Source: Loripinus fragilis
Taxonomy: Eukaryota; Mollusca; Bivalvia; Lucinida; Lucinidae
Direction: 5' to 3'
Assembly (NCBI GenBank): GCA_964019695.1
Contig: OZ026520.1
Span: 34,328,620-34,392,619 of the forward strand
DNA: 64,000 nucleotides
The notes beneath the pieces were generated by a model, which searched no databases, was not told where the DNA came from, and worked only from the letters and a program-made list of their open reading frames with translations. The position numbers and the translations under genes were made by a program. Shown piece by piece: positions 55,060 to 64,000 of the stretch (the stretch's first letter is position 1; every line of letters begins with the position of its first letter).

Positions 55060-56506
55060 AAGAAACAGTCTATATATTTAGAAATGTTGTAGAACAAATT
55101 ACTAGAACATTTGTGGAATGTTCTGAAACTGTTCTTAAATGTTATAATATAGTTCAGGGACATTTAAAGAACGTTATATGGGACAAATGTTGGAGAGGTG
55201 GTCTACAATTGTTCTAGAAAAAATAAAATGCTTGTTCTAGAACAGCTCTACAAACCTTTTAAACATTCCTGGAACTATTCTAAAACCATCTAAAATGTTC
55301 TAGAATAATTCAGAAACATTTATAGAATGTTATATGGGACCTTTTTATAAGCGGTATTCTAAAACAATTCTCGAAAAGTTCTTATGGTGTGTTCAGAATT
55401 TTCCTATAATATTTCTTTAGATTTTTTTTTTCTGGAACTGTTTAGGAATAGTTCTAGAGGTATGTTCTAGAACGTTTGTAGTTCTAGAACTTTTCTACAA
55501 CAAATATTATGACCTTCGCTAGATCAATTGAGGAACAAAATATTGTTCCATATAACGTTCTTCAACTATCCCATAAACATTCTAGAACAGTTTCAGAGTA
55601 ATTCTAGAACACAATTCTATAAAAATCTAGAACAACTATTCTAGAATAGTTCCAGACCATTTCGCAGGGGCGCACAAGTGTTCAAGAAATATCAATTTGC
55701 TTACATATGTTAATCTGAGGTCTGTTCACATGACATACTTTGCTCATGGAGTATAATTGCTTTTAAGTAAATATACTTTTGCATAACCTCCAGAGGTGGT
55801 GCAAATATACTTTTACTTACCTCAGTTTACTCCAGGAGTATTAATACTCACGTAAGTAAATGCGTTCACATGACACCGTAAGTAAATTTGCTTACGTAAG
55901 TATCTTTACTTATGTAAGTAAATATATTCATTTGAATGGGGCCTTAGGTAAAAGCATGCCATGTGAACAGACCGCAGATTTATATATGTAAGCAAATCGA
56001 TGTTTCTTGAATATTTCGGCGCCCCTGTAAAATGGACTTGAATTTTCTAGAATAGCTCTAGAATTGTATAGAACAATGTTCTAGAAACTGTTCTAGATAT
56101 GTTCTTGAATGCCTATGGGACGGTTGTAGAACGTTATATGGAACAATATTTTGTTTTACGATCGTTCTAGTGAAGGTCTTAAAGATTTGTTCTAGAAAAA
56201 ATCTAGAACTAGAAAAGTTCTAGAACATAGCTTTAAAACTCTTCTGGAACAGTTCCAGATAAATAAAATCTAAAGAATTGCTTTAAAATAGTTATAGAAC
56301 AAACCTTAAGAACCTTCTGCAACTATTGTAGAATACCTCATAAAATGTCCCATATAACGTTCTATAACTCGTGAATTATTCTATAACATTTTAGAATGGC
56401 TATATAATATTTCCAGAAATGTTTAAATGCTTTGTAAGAGCTATTATAGAACTAACCTTTTAATTTTTATAGAACAACTGTAGAACACCTTTCCAAAATA
56501 TGTCCC
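55060..56506. mobile_element. Foldback repeat dense in GTTCTAGAAC, part 1
   Basis: Left arm about 55060-55780, right arm about 55935-56506, continued after LT2 at 60899. The matching pairs include AGAACGTTATATGGAAC with GTTCCATATAACGTTCT, GGTCTGTTCACATG with CATGTGAACAGACC, and CAGGGGCGCACAAG with a GGCGCCCCTG stretch. TTCTAGA occurs at least a dozen times in about 1 kb. The centre (55780-55935) is rich in TTACGTAAGTAAAT-like phrases. Noncoding. TTCTAGAA is also the core of heat-shock elements, but nothing shows such a role here. Confidence 0.85.
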
Positions 56507-57361
56507 CTTAGGCCTTGAGCTGGCTATAGACCCCCCTCCCCCCCCAGGGGGAATTTTGTACACTATGATTTTCTGAAACTACATTATATAAGACACAAAA
56601 TAAAAGATGTTAGCCCTCTGAGAGTGGCAGCGTTAACGTGTAACAGCACGTTATATACGTTACCCCCCAAAATAGCATTAAACGTCCCTGATAATGTCTC
56701 AACCATGACATGTTTGTACATATTTGCATGCTGACACAGGTTTATGAACTTCTTATAACACAGTTACATATTTTTAGTATTAATTTTATTAATGTCTTGA
56801 GTAATTACCGTTGTATACGTTACATTAGTGTTTCCTGCGTTATTTCCGAGTATCAGTATGGTATTTATTGACTATAATGGTATTACATCTGTCACAGAAT
56901 ATAGTAAATACATAAGGCTGCTACTAAAATGATTTAAAGTTCTTCATTATGGTCGCTTACATTATTTATCAGGTCCATGTTATGTATGTTACCTTCAAAA
57001 TAGCATTAAACATTTAAGTTATATCTCTAACAAGCCCTGTTTAAACTTATTTGCATGCTTGCACAGGTTTATGTACTGCTTTAAGCAAGGTTTACCTCTT
57101 TTAGGTATTCATTTAATAAATGCCTTGAACTTTAACTGTTATGTGTGTTACCAAATGATACATAAGTTATTCTGAGTATCTGTATAGAAGTTGTTGACTA
57201 TACATGTATAAAGTCTATCAGAGAATTTAGAAAAAAAAATATAAGGCTGAAATAAATTAAAGTTCTTTATTAATTTATGGTGACTTAAACTAATAAAATA
57301 ATGTGATCTATCAACCTTCGCTGTTTGCTCACATAAACAGTATAGATGCCATGCATTCAAA

Positions 57362-58567
57362 TTGGAAGTTCTCAAAGACAGTCACTGTGAAACAGCTCAG
57401 TTCTGGGCAAGGTATATGGATATGATTCAGATGGTGTTGACACTGATTAGGGCTAAAAGGAAAATAACTTTAAATTGCATGTCATCTCTATCTGTATGCC
57501 TTGTTCCCAATGTTCATTGCAAAGGATCACAACAACTACGCACAATATGTACTGGTGTAACTGATTACACTCATAAATTTGATACACATGGCGGATGCAA
57601 TGAACTTTTCGAACAAAATGGGTTAAGTGTGTCACAACCATTGGTCCTTTGCTTGAGAAATGCTTTTGACATAACTATCAGGCAAACAATAAAGAGGTAT
57701 TATAGGCTTCAGCAACTAGAACTACGCTTGTACTACAGATGGAATGGTGTATTACTCATCACATTAGAGCTCAATATATATTATATTGAAACAACTCTTC
57801 AATGCACTTTAATGAAATATTCAATCTGCTCAGATGCAAAGTAGAATGAGTACTAGAGGCAGTTTCAGGCTTCACCAATCCTTTTAGTTCTAGTTTTGAA
57901 GGCAATGAACTGTACTTTTTGTCTTTTGGTGTGCCTGCTAAGCCTGGCATAGCTAAGGATCTTATTGAGGCTAATGACATTGGCAGGAAGGCTGTTGCAG
58001 ACTTCATCGACTCACTTTTAGTTTCCCAAATAAAATGCTACAAGCTAATAAAGTTTTGATGCTTGTGAGGTCAAGCAAGAAGCAATTGCCCAATTTACAA
58101 AACATAAACAGCCAGATGAGAGCTTAAAGGAGCGTCTTTGGTAAGCATGACCTTCTTTCTATTGGACATAATGTTGACCTTGAGTTGACACTGCCATTCC
58201 TTCTGGGACCTGAACCATGGTCACTGTCAACTCCTGGTAGAATTTCCACCAAAACTGACAAGTCCAAACTTCAGCATGGCTTACAATCACACATTGAACC
58301 AACATTAGATTGGTCATGTAGTGCTGCACATAACGTTGATGTTAATGCAGTAACTACAGAGCATAATAGCTTTTCCTGTCACCTTCATGGATCTGATGGC
58401 ACCAGTATTCAACCAGGCAACTAAAGGCAGGGCAAGTTGGTTTTGTCACTGATACATATATACAATGTATAAGCAGCAGTCTATACAGTCTTACAAACAT
58501 TCTCGCAGCGGATACCCTGGGTGTTTTGTTCAACAATGGTGTATGCAACAAAAGGTGCACCTTCTGA
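57362..58567 (+). pseudogene. LT2 coding relic, protein of unknown family
   Basis: Four open stretches succeed each other in shifting frames. 57362-57844 (160 codons) starts LKDSHCETAQFWARYMDMIQ, followed by MVLTLIRAKRK, and later DITIRQTIKRY. 57850-58059 encodes FTNPFSSSFEGNELYFLSFG, then VPAKPGIAKDLIEANDIGRK. 58128-58424 encodes FGKHDLLSIGHNVDLELTLP and then LGPEPWSLSTPG plus TKTDKSKLQHGL. 58427-58567 encodes AGQVGFVTDTYIQ. From memory, these blocks appear in this order in a large uncharacterised protein family common in cnidarians, molluscs and fish; I cannot verify this without a search. Stops and frameshifts show it is dead. The LT1 relic matches the later blocks. The role is unknown. 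Confidence 0.6.
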
Positions 58568-59089
58568 ATGTCAACAGCATTGGCCAGAATATGGGAGAAG
58601 ATATCTACAGTAATACACTGTTTAACAGATTGTGACACTACCAATGTGCCAATGTGTTAGTACTACGGAAAGGTTATTCCTATCAAACTGATAGAGAACC
58701 CCTCCCCCACAAGTTCATCAACATTCTAAGAAGGGTAGGAAAACAAATAAAGAATTGCTCTAGGCACTCATCAGTGATATGAAGCCCTAACATGTGCTAT
58801 TTATGTAATCGTGAATAAGCTGCAGTACGACATGTTTCTGTAAAAGTACCAAAGCCATACACATATACTGACTATTTCATCTGAAATGAATATGAGCTTA
58901 CCTCCACCCTGCTTTTCTGTCCTTAAGATGTACATACAAAGATTGAACTATCAAGTCTTTCCCATGAAAACAAGTGAGGCTTTCCAGATATGGACAAAAT
59001 GTGTGGAAAATATATGAGAAGGAAATCGAGTACCTCTGGATGAAAGAAAACTTGACTGTACCCTAACAAAAGAGCCACAGAATTATATT
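58568..59089. other. LT2 interior, noncoding or too decayed to read
   Basis: Follows the last readable relic. Short open pieces only, no recognisable block. Confidence 0.4.
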
Positions 59090-59545
59090 TCACATTTTGT
59101 GTGAAATGGGATTACCATGTTCAAAACTCAACAACTCAAACCTTATAAAAGATAGAAACATAATATTTGCTGTTTCCAAAAGGTACATAAACATTCTTTA
59201 ATACAAAATGAGTTAGTAAGCACATTCACATTAAAAAAATATCAAACTATATTAGTTTCATAAATCATTTATATAGGAATCATGAAAAAAGTAACATACG
59301 TAACACTTTGGGGTGCATGTTTGTTTTCAAAGGTCCATATCTGTGATGCAAAAATAGCTTACTTGGATGATATAGCCAATTTGGAAATCTTACCGTATGG
59401 TTAGCACCTTTCAGAAGTCATGTCATTTACTAAAATTATCAAAGATGTTGATGGGCAATATATATAATTGGCTGTTTAAGGGTAATGGTGCCATTACCAG
59501 AGTGCTAGCATATTGCAAAATCCTTGCAAGATAAATCTGATAGAG
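59090..59545 (+). repeat. LT2 right subterminal repeat, inner copy
   Basis: It aligns in direct orientation with 60360-60830: AACTCAACAACTCAAACCTT versus ATCTAATAACTCAAAAAGTA, TCCATATCTGTGATGC versus TCATTATCTGTGGCCC, CCAATTTGGAAATCTTACC in both, and TTGCAAAATCCTTGCAAGA in both. The inner copy ends where the sequence to the first right end (60352) begins, so the right end of LT2 is duplicated in tandem. Confidence 0.85.
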
Positions 59546-60352
59546 GAGTAATAAGTTGTATAGGAAAATTCTTTAAAACCTTTGGATAATATATGAAGAT
59601 TTGCTCTAGAACTTCTACCTGATGGGTTTTCTTTGATCTTTTAAGTTGTTACTCGCACATTGCACTGAATGTTACAAACTTTTCATGAGTATTATGTCAA
59701 CTATATTTGATGTTTCTATGAAAGAAAAGAGGGTTATGGCAGTTTATGTTTTGAGTTACTTCCTCAGCAAATGAGCCAGAGTAAAAAGAAGTACATGGAC
59801 CTGTGCCAGCATGCAAATAAGTACAAGCAGGTCGTGGTGGAGGCCATATCTTTAATTTTTAATGGTATTCAAAGAGTAACGTATGTAACCTGGGCTGTAA
59901 AATAGTGTAAGACACCATAATAAGGAACTTTAATTCATTTGAATTGCAGCCTTATAGATTTATTATATTCACTGACGGGTGTAATACATGTATAGTCAAT
60001 AATTGCCATACTGATACTTGGAAATAACATATGAAACACTAAGTAACATATACAACGGCAAAAATCAAGACATTTATAAAACAAATGCTAAAATTATGTA
60101 ACTGTGCTATAAGAAGTTCTTAAACCTGTGCCAGACTTCAAAAAAAGTGTGAATATGTCATGTTGGAGACATTATCAGGAAAATTTAATGTTATTTTGCG
60201 GGTAACGTATGTAACATGATGTTACCCGCTAACGCTGCCACTCTCAGAGGGCTAGCATATTTTATTTTGTGGCTTATATAATGTAGTATCTGGAAATCTT
60301 AGTGTTCGAAATTCCCCCTGGGGGAAGTGGGGTCTATAGCCAACGCGAGGCC

Positions 60353-60898
60353 TGGAGAATTACATTTTACATTTTTCTGTGATATGGGGGTACCATGCTC
60401 ATCATCTAATAACTCAAAAAGTATATAAGATAGAAACGTAATGCTTGCAGTTTTGAAAAGGTAAATAAAATTTCTTTAATATAATACCAAATTTATGACC
60501 ATAAACTGGTTTCAATAAAATTTAAGACAAACTATATGAGATTCATTTATCATTTAAAAGGGGGTTCAATGAAAAAATGTAACATACACTACATCAGGGG
60601 TGACTATATTTGTTTTCAAATGTCATTATCTGTGGCCCAGTAATAGCTTATTTAGAAAATATAACCAATTTGGAAATCTTACCTTATCTTTTGCACTTTT
60701 CTGAAGTCTTAAAAAGATTTTAATTATCAAATAGTTTGTAGGGTAACGTATATAACGGGCTGTTACAGCTTAACGCTGCCATTGTCAGAGGGCTAACATG
60801 TTGCAAAATCCTTGCAAGACATTGGGCTTCAAGAAAAATATGGTCTACAAAATTCCCCCTGGGGGGGGAGGTAAACCATATCCAGCCAGTGGCCTACC
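60353..60898 (+). repeat. LT2 second right end
   Basis: A complete extra right terminus after the internal one at 60215-60352. It has its own copy of the subterminal repeat and its own GCGTTA block (TTAACGCTGCCATTGTCAGA) and G-run. Either two elements fused or the end was amplified. Confidence 0.8.
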
Positions 60899-61262
60899 TA
60901 TAACGCTCTAAAATGTCCCTGGATTATACTAGAATATTTCAGATTAGTTTCAGAACAATTCCAGAAATGTTCTAGTGGTTCGTTCTACAACATTTCTAAA
61001 GAAATGTGGACTGTCCAGGAACATTTCTAGAGCACCTTCCATACACCCCAACAAAAAAAAACAAATGTCTTATATAACATTCTATTAATATCCAATAATT
61101 TTTCTAGTAGATATTTAGAATGGGGTTTGAATAAATTCAGAAATATTCTAAAAGTTTGTTGTAGAAGTTTTCTAGAGCAAGCATCAAGAACTTTTCTAGA
61201 AATGTTTCACAAAAGTAGGTTTAATAACAGTTATAAAACAAACTATTTCAACCACTCTAAAA
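60899..61262. mobile_element. GTTCTAGAAC foldback, part 2 (displaced right arm)
   Basis: TAAAATGTCCCTGGATTATA, then GTTTCAGAACAATTCCAGAA and GTTCTACAACATTTCT, invert the outer left arm at about 55083-55170. It continues with GAACTTTTCTAGAAATGTTT and ends near 61262. Confidence 0.8.
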
Positions 61263-61759
61263 TGTTCCATCCAGGTGCCCCAGGATTGATTACTATTGCT
61301 ATGGTAACGACCATGGCCAGGAATACAATTAAGCAATGCACATTTTCCCTAGCCCTTGCAGACCACACGGGAATTGCGATTTCATGATGTGTCACCTTTA
61401 TACATCTGAAATACTGTTGACATGGCATTAAACCCGAAAAAGTAATCCCAAAGTGTATTCCATGTTCATGCTGATGACACCATAGATAAACAGGCGTTAA
61501 CTGAAGAAGAATTATCATTGGAAAAATCAAACAGAGGCCCTAGTTGGCCCCAATGCTGTCAGTTATTGCCACCCTGTTACCTTTTTTAAAACATTGTCTT
61601 ACATTTGCTCGAAAAACAGCAATCGAAACTGTGCCTCTAGTCTACTTACTGTTTCAGACAATAATACTATCATATTTGCCATCTAGTAATTGCCATATAA
61701 ATGTTTTTGAAGAGCCTATATAATCTCTCCAGTTTTTGTAGCTATGTTTTCCCATTATC
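61263..61759. other. Unique-looking insert between foldback segments
   Basis: This stretch lacks the GTTCTAGAAC phrases. The overlapping frames at 61127-61387 (plus) and 61243-61530 (minus) are unrecognised. It may be another insertion or the inner part of an adjacent repeat copy. Confidence 0.35.
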
Positions 61760-62185
61760 CATCTGGTTATCACATGCTTGTTCTTGAAATGTTCTAAAAT
61801 GTTCAAGAACAATTTTGAACATTTGTAGAACCTGCTAAAGTACTAAATAAGTTCTAGAACATAATTTGAGGAGTAAATGTAAAAGTTTATTTTGCCCTTG
61901 AAACGTTAAAAAAAAGTCCTAGAAAAGTGTAAGCAGATCTGTAGAATTCACTTGTTCTAACATAGAGAAATTTTCTGGAACTTATTTTGAATCAATTTTT
62001 AGAAAATTTCTTCAACTCATTTTGTACTTTCGAACTATTTTAGAACCCACTGGTTTTTGAATTGTTGTAAAATGTTCTAGACTTTTTCAAGAACGCTTTC
62101 AGAGTAATACAAATAATAGAAATGTGTTGGACAAAAGTTCTAAAACAAAGATATGTATCTGATTCAGAACAGTTGTTGAATTTTA
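61760..62185. repeat. GTTCTAGAAC repeat, further diverged segment
   Basis: Phrases TTGAAATGTTCTAAAATG, ATAAGTTCTAGAACATAA, and AAAATGTTCTAGACTTTTTC continue the same repeat type in a more eroded form. Confidence 0.65.
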
Positions 62186-62379
62186 GTTCTTTATTCCCAT
62201 TTCCTTTATTCTGTACCATTGATCGTAAGTAATTGCTACTTTAACATCATCAGTTCACCACTCATGAGATTGTTCTTTCTTCCCAATAGTTTTTCATAAG
62301 ACAGCATATGTGCAAGACCAGTGCACAAATAATATGGCAGCTGCCGTCAACAGCCTGCACATGTTTGCTGTACAACACG

Positions 62380-62525
62380 TGTGTGTACCTTTTAATTTAC
62401 TTATGTGGACTCTATTAGCATGTGAACGCAGAGTAAATATACTTTTACTTACGTGTCTATATTTGCCTCATATAGCAAAATACTTACAGGTGTAAATTTT
62501 GTGCATGTGAATGGGGCCTTAGTTT
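62380..62525 (+). repeat. Second copy of the foldback centre
   Basis: GTAAATATACTTTTACTTAC and GTGAATGGGGCCTTAG match the centre of the foldback at about 55765-55950 (AATATACTTTTACTTACCTC, TTGAATGGGGCCTTAGG). The window therefore holds at least two copies of this element. Confidence 0.7.
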
Positions 62526-63289
62526 AACGGTCTATTTCACTTACATGTTACTGAAATAGCAAGCACTGTTGATGATCGAAATACATTTTCAGTCAAAACG
62601 AAGTAGGATTAATATACGCATTAAAACGATTAAAATGTACGGACTAGGGTGCAAGGTGCATAGACGGCTGGTCAATATGTATTTGGATAACTTGCCTAAT
62701 GTTTCCAGTGCTTATTTCAACAAAATAAAACGAACGTCTCAATTAGGTAAATAGTACGCATAGGGTGAAAAAAATCAAAAATGGTTACCCGGAAAGTAGC
62801 AAAGATTGTTATAGTATAAATATGGTGCATACGAAACCACTGTATAGCAAGCTAACGCCACTAGAGCTAATAAAGTATGGTACCTCATGTGCGTCATATG
62901 TATGCATGCGTTTAATGCAAATGCTATTATCTCAGCAACGCGTTATCAAATTGAAATCAAACTACCTTTCAGGAATGACAATGTTTATGTTTTAAAAGTT
63001 TTGAGTATTAGTTTCAATTTCAAAGAACTGTTGCTTTAGCATCACACATGTAATGGCGCGTCACATATGTAACCAGATAAAATGTATGTTTCGTTTTCTC
63101 CCATCTGTATCTGCCACGACTCAATTTGACTATTTTCACACAAACGCATCATAACTGTCCAAAGATTACATTGCTGCCTGTTTGGGTAAGATTTAATATT
63201 CAATATGGCTGCCATCCCACTAAGGTATGAACACGTTTTTTTTGGGATCATTCCTTATCCTACTTTAAGATCACGTTTAAAATGCTTGC
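62526..63289. other. Noncoding stretch, nothing recognised
   Basis: Short open frames (62569-62754, 62765-62995) have no recognisable domain, splice context or partner. Confidence 0.4.
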
Positions 63290-63475
63290 GTATGTAGTGG
63301 GACGTCCGTGTGCCTTTTAAACAGGGACGGGTCTTCCTGGGCTGAACCACTAGTAAGCTAGGATAAATGTGTCTTGCCCAAGGACCACAACGCAGTGACG
63401 CCGGTGATGCTCGAACCCGCGGCCCCTCGGTCTCGAGTCAAGCACTCAATTACTAAGCCACTGCGCTCCCCCATT
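63290..63475 (-). mobile_element. tRNA-derived SINE, most complete copy
   Basis: Read on the minus strand, the head GGGAGCGCAGTGGCTTAGTA contains an A-box-like GTGGCTTAGTAATTGAGTG. Farther on, GCGGGTTCGAGCATC contains a B box, at tRNA-like spacing; these are internal RNA polymerase III promoter elements. The body has CCTTGGGCAAGACACATTTA and CACTAGTGGTTCAGCCCAG-like sequence shared with the truncated copies at 24198 and 48057. The CAAA tail is not clear in this copy. Such SINEs rely on a LINE for movement; whether the LINE at 11.8 kb is the partner is unknown. Confidence 0.85.
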
Positions 63476-63480
63476 TATTC

Positions 63481-63575
63481 GTGTGAGGGTAGGATAGAAA
63501 AAACCCGTCCCTCGGGATCACCGTTTGTCATCACTGGGCAAGCATAGGACGGATTTTTCTATCCTACCGTCACAC
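63481..63575. mobile_element. Hairpin element
   Basis: GTGTGAGGGTAGGATAGAAA (from 63481) pairs with TTTTCTATCCTACCGTCACAC (to about 63575) and CCCGTCC with GGACGG. The loop is about 36 bases. It lies directly beyond the SINE head. Confidence 0.88.
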
Positions 63576-63887
63576 TCAATCAAACAAAAAGTACCCTCAC
63601 ACTCACGATAGTTTCTTATAATCGACAACATGTTACATTTATTTCCATTTTCCATTTACCATGTTTATAAATGCCATGTCTGAGAGACATCTGGTCTCCT
63701 GTATTGCTATAGAATATTTGCTTTTGAAAGTTTTTGAAAGTTTTCTTCAGCAACATGTTACATTTTTCTATTTACCTGTAATTGAAAGCCCTTTACAGCT
63801 ACACGTATGTTTTATGAATAACTAAACCTTTTCGTCTGATCTCTAGATTCTGTTTATGTTCTTAGGTAGTCTATATTGCAACAATAT

Positions 63888-63940
63888 ATGAACCCTGATC
63901 AGACAGTCTGACCTATGTACAAAGTGTTTGCTTCCGTGAT
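63888..63940. repeat. Palindromic core, diverged half copy
   Basis: ATGAACCCTGATCAGACAGT followed by CTGACCTATGTACAAAGTGT is a degraded form of the recurring core, with the right arm mostly lost. Confidence 0.5.
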
Positions 63941-64000
63941 GAAATTGAGTCTGAAATGTTTGTCTATATCCAGCAGACGTACATTTGCGGCACAAAAATA

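Larger units (their letters stand above)
56507..60898 (+). mobile_element. LT2: 4.4-kb long-TIR DNA transposon relic
   Basis: It splits the right arm of the GTTCTAGAAC foldback between TGTCCC and TATAACG, which adjoin in the intact left arm. The left end reads TTAGGCCTTGAGCTGGCTAT, a C-run, AGGGGGAATTTTGTACACTA, then CTCTGAGAGTGGCAGCGTTA and ACGTTATATACGTTAC. The right end is the inverse (AACGCTGCCATTGTCAGAGG, CAAAATTCCCCCTGGGGGGG, CCAGTGGCCTACC). A second right end lies inside at 60215-60352. The subterminal parts hold two tandem units at the left (56655-56990, 56991-57300). The middle has coding relics at 57362-58567. The terminal plan matches LT1. No target duplication longer than two bases is visible. 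Confidence 0.85.

Noticed and set aside
55060..56506. A heat-shock enhancer cluster
   Set aside because: TTCTAGAA density is explained by an inverted repeat element; no gene lies next to it. Kept only as a testable idea.
57771..58007. 78-codon minus-strand frame
   Set aside because: It is the antisense of the LT2 coding relic, whose plus-strand reading has the recognisable blocks.
63405..63475. A tRNA gene on the minus strand
   Set aside because: A- and B-box-like sequences are present, but the stems of a tRNA cloverleaf are not formed and the segment continues into a SINE body.

Overview
This window looks like nuclear DNA of an invertebrate animal, most likely a bivalve mollusc. It is AT-rich and has almost no long open frames. 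It is filled with decayed mobile elements: a LINE with an endonuclease and reverse transcriptase, tRNA-derived SINE pieces, many short hairpin MITEs, satellites with a 155-190 bp period, and Helitron-like 'pearl' type repeats of the sort known from bivalves. The bivalve assignment is inference from repeat style; no host gene names the species. There is no sign of bacterial operons, and no complete protein-coding host gene is recognisable.

Layout. 0-9.4 kb: noncoding DNA with small repeats and hairpins, a TAAA and a TAA microsatellite and a 23-C run. 9.4-10.7 kb: a nested stack in which a 685-bp hAT-like element with an 8-bp target duplication sits inside a MITE (A) that also contains another MITE (B), whose centre is a perfect palindrome. 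11.6-14.9 kb: a 5'-truncated, frameshifted LINE. 14.9-16.3 kb: a satellite of about 162 bp whose units each carry a hairpin; a stray unit also lies 5' of the LINE. 16.7-22.4 kb: a 518-bp direct duplication at about 99% identity, a 212-bp repeat present twice, and a tandem array. 23.06-28.16 kb: a 5.1-kb long-terminal-inverted-repeat element (LT1). 28.2-33.1 kb: a second MITE-A, a 1.4-kb foldback, repeat family D, a 157-bp tandem array and a perfect hairpin. 33.3-34.2 kb: the only convincing candidate exon, a 230-codon terminal exon of unknown function with a poly(A) signal. 34-40.7 kb: a 6.7-kb inverted satellite structure carrying a TIR element, a 180-bp tandem array and a Helitron-like insertion. 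41-52 kb: scattered hairpins and MITEs in otherwise featureless DNA. 52.6-54.6 kb: G-rich and 'GGCTGCTGGT' repeats. 55-62.5 kb: a foldback repeat dense in GTTCTAGAAC, split by a second long-TIR element (LT2, 4.4 kb). 63.3-63.6 kb: a SINE and a hairpin.

The most interesting content is the pair LT1 and LT2. They have the same terminal plan: a C-run, then GGAATTTTG, then a conserved CTCTG...GCGTTA...TACGTTAC block, with tandem subterminal repeats. Each carries, in the same orientation, relics that I believe belong to one animal-wide protein family of unknown function. They may represent a poorly described class of DNA transposon. The other recurring theme is a palindrome of about 60 bp (GATCCAGATCAGACTG and its complement) reused as the core of otherwise different MITE families.
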